Of a stretch of 64,000 nucleotides of DNA, positions 61,965 through 64,000 are shown in pieces; within the stretch, counting starts at the first letter, position 1; every line of letters starts with the position of its first letter. Source of the stretch: Prevotellaceae bacterium UBA4332. GTDB lineage: Bacteria > Bacteroidota > Bacteroidia > Bacteroidales > Bacteroidaceae. The notes beneath the pieces are model-generated. The model did no database searches and had not been told where the DNA came from. It was given only the letters and a program-made list of their open reading frames with translations. The translations under genes were made by a program, and so were the position numbers. The stretch lies in assembly GCA_002394365.1 (NCBI GenBank), contig DGTQ01000007.1, positions 90,119-154,118 of the forward strand. Reading direction: 5' to 3'.

Positions 61965-62955
61965 TGTTGTTGTTTAGTAGTTTTATGATGTCTTCTTGTA
62001 GTTGTCTGTATTGCTTGGAGCGCGTGTAGCCCTGGTTCTTCTTCAGCATCTGGGCTATATCGCTCTGCGAGTGGCTGTATGCCGACAGCTCGTTCTGCAT
62101 CTGTATGGCGTGGCACGCCTTCTTCCTTATCTCCGCCTCTCGCTCTCGGCGCAGCTCGTCGCATACGGACTGCATGGTTGGCATCACCACATTATTAAAT
62201 AGGTGGTGCCCCTGAACGTAGAGGTAGGTGGTATCAGGCGTCAGTCCCAGCTTCAGCAGGCTGTCCTTCATCTTGAGGTACTCCTCCTTCTTGCCTGGCA
62301 GGTCTCTCTGCAGGCTCCTCACCTTCACCCACACCTTGTGCCTCAGCTTGTCGAGCGTCTTGGGTATGTCGCTCATCCTTCCGTGCTTCAAACCCACCAC
62401 GGTGTTGAAATCCGTTATGGTAAACTTGCTATAGTTGCCCATCTTGTAGAGCATCACGCTCCACACGAAGAGGGGGAAGACAGCCCTGCTGTAGGCAGAG
62501 AGGAAATCGGTAAAGTCAAAGATAGTGTGGTCGTTGAGAGTAGCCATGACACACACGTTGTGCAAGCTGGGGGCATAGCACTGGTAGTTCTCTATGGCAT
62601 AGACATAGGTGTGGAGCACGTAGGGGCTCGTGAGCATAAAGCGGCTCAGACCCGTCTCCCCCTGCAGGAGGTAGTCGTAGTCTGCATCCACGCAGGCTAT
62701 CATGTTGTTGCCCACCCCCTTGTGCATCAGCTGCAGCAGGGCTTGCCTCTTGCCTTTCTTCAGGTTGCCCCTCGTGGGCAGCATCACCTCGAAGTATCGC
62801 GTCTCGTCCTCGTATTCCGACAGCACCATGCGCCAGAAGAGCACATCGTCATAACTCTCCACGTATGCCACTATGCGCTTGCGTGCCGACTTGCCCATGA
62901 GTCGGTTTGCTGCACCTATGTAGTCCGACGATATGTAAGAGTTCAGTTTAGTCAC
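61894..62955 (-). CDS. DUF4435 (TOPRIM-like) protein, AriB-like partner of a PARIS-type defence pair
   Basis: 353 aa. TOPRIM-like nuclease signature: AYVESYDDVLFWR (Glu about 33) and MIACVDADYDYLL (Asp pair about 90), with YAIENYQCYAPS typical of DUF4435. In PARIS, AriB (DUF4435) is held inactive by the ATPase AriA and released by phage anti-restriction proteins to cut tRNA. GTG start 62955 overlaps the ATPase stop by 8 nt. The C-terminal 24 residues (TDNANVSVNPDGNADSVG) are read from the repeat that also encodes the PL9 signal peptide in another frame. Confidence 0.82.
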   Translation of the reverse strand: MTKLNSYISSDYIGAANRLMGKSARKRIVAYVESYDDVLFWRMVLSEYEDETRYFEVMLPTRGNLKKGKRQALLQLMHKGVGNNMIACVDADYDYLLQGETGLSRFMLTSPYVLHTYVYAIENYQCYAPSLHNVCVMATLNDHTIFDFTDFLSAYSRAVFPLFVWSVMLYKMGNYSKFTITDFNTVVGLKHGRMSDIPKTLDKLRHKVWVKVRSLQRDLPGKKEEYLKMKDSLLKLGLTPDTTYLYVQGHHLFNNVVMPTMQSVCDELRREREAEIRKKACHAIQMQNELSAYSHSQSDIAQMLKKNQGYTRSKQYRQLQEDIIKLLNNNNEKEPTDNANVSVNPDGNADSVG

Positions 62956-63796
62956 TAATCTCGCTTACTTCTGTTACTTTGTCCATCCATCCGTCCATTA
63001 TCATGGCTGGCGAGTGGGTAGAGAGGATTATCTGCACATTAGGGTTCAGCTTGCGGATGATGCCAATGAGCTGCTTCTGCCATTCTATGTGGAGACTCAC
63101 CTCGGGCTCATCCATAAAGAGCACGTAGGGCTCCTCGTTCTCCAGATATACGGCAAGCAGTATGGTGAGCATCTGCTTCTCGCCGCTCGAGAGCACCTTC
63201 AGGTCCAGGGGCTCTCCCCAGAAGAGCAGCCTGAACTCCCCAGCCTCCCTGTCTATCGTCTTATGCGTAGCAGCAAAAAGTCGGTCGATAATGTCAAACA
63301 GCTGGGTTTGTCGAGGATTGAGACCCCTCCCTGACCCTTCAATGGTCTTTACACCCCCTTCGGTTCCCCCGTTATCGGGGGACTGAAACCCAAGGAGAGG
63401 AGCTCTGTTCTCCCCTTTGGGGGGAGTTAGAGGGGGTTGAACTGCCAACTGTGCGTTATATCTCTTCACAAACTCCTGCAAGTTTTCGTCGTACTCCGAC
63501 CTTACGTCAGGCGTACTAATCCAGTTATAGCGCACGTACTCGGCATCAGCAGGCTCCGTCTTCACGCGTATCCCGTTGTCCTCGTAGGCATTCACAGCCC
63601 TCGCACCCGTTATGGCACGCCTCAGGATGGTGCTCTTGCCGTCGCCGTTCACACCACTCAAGATATTCACATGCGGATCCAGCGTCCACTTCACGTGCTT
63701 TCTTACGCTCCGTTGGTGCTCAGGCGAGCAGAGCTCGGAACTCCCGCCCCACAGGGCGTCAATCTCAATTTCCTTTATGTAATCTGCGTACTTCAT
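62948..63796 (-). CDS. AAA/ABC-type ATPase (AriA-like) with repeat-derived insertions
   Basis: 282 aa. Walker A ILSGVNGDGKSTILRR (48-56), ABC signature VLSSGEKQML (201-210), Walker B YVLFMDEPEVSLH (about 224-236) and switch His ILSTHSPAMI (about 258-267) define an OLD/AAA_21-type ATPase. With the DUF4435 gene it forms a PARIS-like pair. About 40 residues (about 119-160, QPPLTPPKGEN to GRGLN) are encoded by a mosaic repeat whose sister lies just upstream at 63869-63990. Residues about 18-31 (SSELCSPEHQRS) match another module. ATG 63796 is used, not TTG 63802. Shorter than typical AriA, so it may be a distant relative. Confidence 0.8.
   Translation of the reverse strand: MKYADYIKEIEIDALWGGSSELCSPEHQRSVRKHVKWTLDPHVNILSGVNGDGKSTILRRAITGARAVNAYEDNGIRVKTEPADAEYVRYNWISTPDVRSEYDENLQEFVKRYNAQLAVQPPLTPPKGENRAPLLGFQSPDNGGTEGGVKTIEGSGRGLNPRQTQLFDIIDRLFAATHKTIDREAGEFRLLFWGEPLDLKVLSSGEKQMLTILLAVYLENEEPYVLFMDEPEVSLHIEWQKQLIGIIRKLNPNVQIILSTHSPAMIMDGWMDKVTEVSEISD
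63321..63438. repeat. GC-rich mosaic repeat inside the AriA-like gene
   Basis: Order on plus: cccctccctgac, caatggtctttacaccccc, ttcggtt, palindrome cccccgttatcggggg, gaaacccaaggagaggagc, then cccctttggggggagttagaggggg. Frame stays open on the minus strand. Confidence 0.85.
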
Positions 63797-64000
63797 AACC
63801 AAATTATGAACTATGAACTGTTAAAGGTTTCAGGTATCAGGTCGCTTCGCTCAGAGGTCTTCAGGTGATACCCCTCCCTGACCTTCAATGGTCTTTACAC
63901 CCCCTTCGGTTCTTGCTCTGGCAAGCGTAGCACCAAGGTGCGTCCGATAACCCCCGTTATCGGGGGACAGAAACCCAAGGGGAGGAGCTATATTCTTGCT
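63797..64000. repeat. Spacer upstream of the AriA-like gene, made of mosaic repeats
   Basis: No gene seen. Heptamers (63801-63831); a cgcttcgctcag module; the same module as 63321-63438 (63869-63990) but interrupted by a 17-nt piece of the 31-bp module (63910-63926) plus gtagcacc-aaggtgcgtccg. Shows modules nesting inside each other. It also contains no convincing promoter. Confidence 0.75.

Noticed and set aside
62948..63796. Lamassu- or Gabija-type assignment for the ATPase pair
   Set aside because: The partner is DUF4435 without a UvrD-like helicase or SMC-type long coiled coil; PARIS-like fits better.

Overview
The window looks like a chromosome segment of a Prevotellaceae-type Bacteroidota. 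Most promoters that can be seen use the Bacteroidota -7 box TAnnTTTG, often with a TTTG -33 box 19-20 nt upstream. It carries type IX secretion genes porU and porV, a rplM-rpsI-rpsB-tsf block, pectin lyases with short Prevotella-style C-terminal tails, and LolA-like, GT87 and DUF6492 families common in this phylum. No rRNA, tRNA, CRISPR array, transposase or integrase was found.

Layout. 1-3421: two secreted proteins on the minus strand, one a PL11 rhamnogalacturonan lyase. 3588-6461: pyridoxal kinase, an RluA-type pseudouridine synthase full of repeat-derived insertions, and a VanZ-like protein. 6468-8236: broken genes (a BASS transporter remnant and a small exported protein) around a ~0.7-kb palindromic repeat element. 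8258-17257: an accessory/defence island with two related structured-RNA candidates flanking an AbiF/AbiD-like (Abi_2, HEPN) gene, then a six-gene plus-strand operon encoding a glycine-zipper protein, a membrane-anchored Hsp70-like ATPase, a HerA/DUF87-type ATPase, an HExxH zincin and two small proteins. I do not recognise this operon as a described system. 17492-26265: porV, porU, an FAH-family hydrolase, tsf, rpsB, rpsI and rplM, with a terminator and probable ribosomal leaders. 26829-43830: a surface-glycan region (acyltransferase, GT87, GT2, GT11, GT90, DUF6492, UDP-galactopyranose mutase, two sugar aminotransferases, an LTA-synthase-like enzyme). 43827-52514: MgtC, MsbA-like ABC exporter, and a TolC/RND/adaptor/LolA-like operon. 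52515-53765: a second copy of the palindromic element. 53766-61964: Dna2-like nuclease-helicase, flavodiiron protein, Fe-alcohol dehydrogenase, PL9 pectate lyase. 61894-63796: a PARIS-like pair (AAA ATPase plus DUF4435).

Two patterns cut across the whole window. First, spacers are filled with mosaic repeats: 7-bp tandem arrays, GC-rich palindromes and a 31-bp module. The same modules sit in frame inside at least five genes and form the N-terminus of two more, always in the orientation that is free of stop codons. Second, two copies of a ~0.7-kb element (6769-7453 and 53019-53727) carry 9-bp tandem arrays as inverted arms. The array sequence differs completely between copies, yet left and right arms stay complementary within each copy.

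Working picture: the organism degrades pectin with exported lyases (T9SS present), builds a decorated surface glycan, and carries at least two recognisable defence-like loci (AbiF and the PARIS-like pair) plus one candidate unknown operon.
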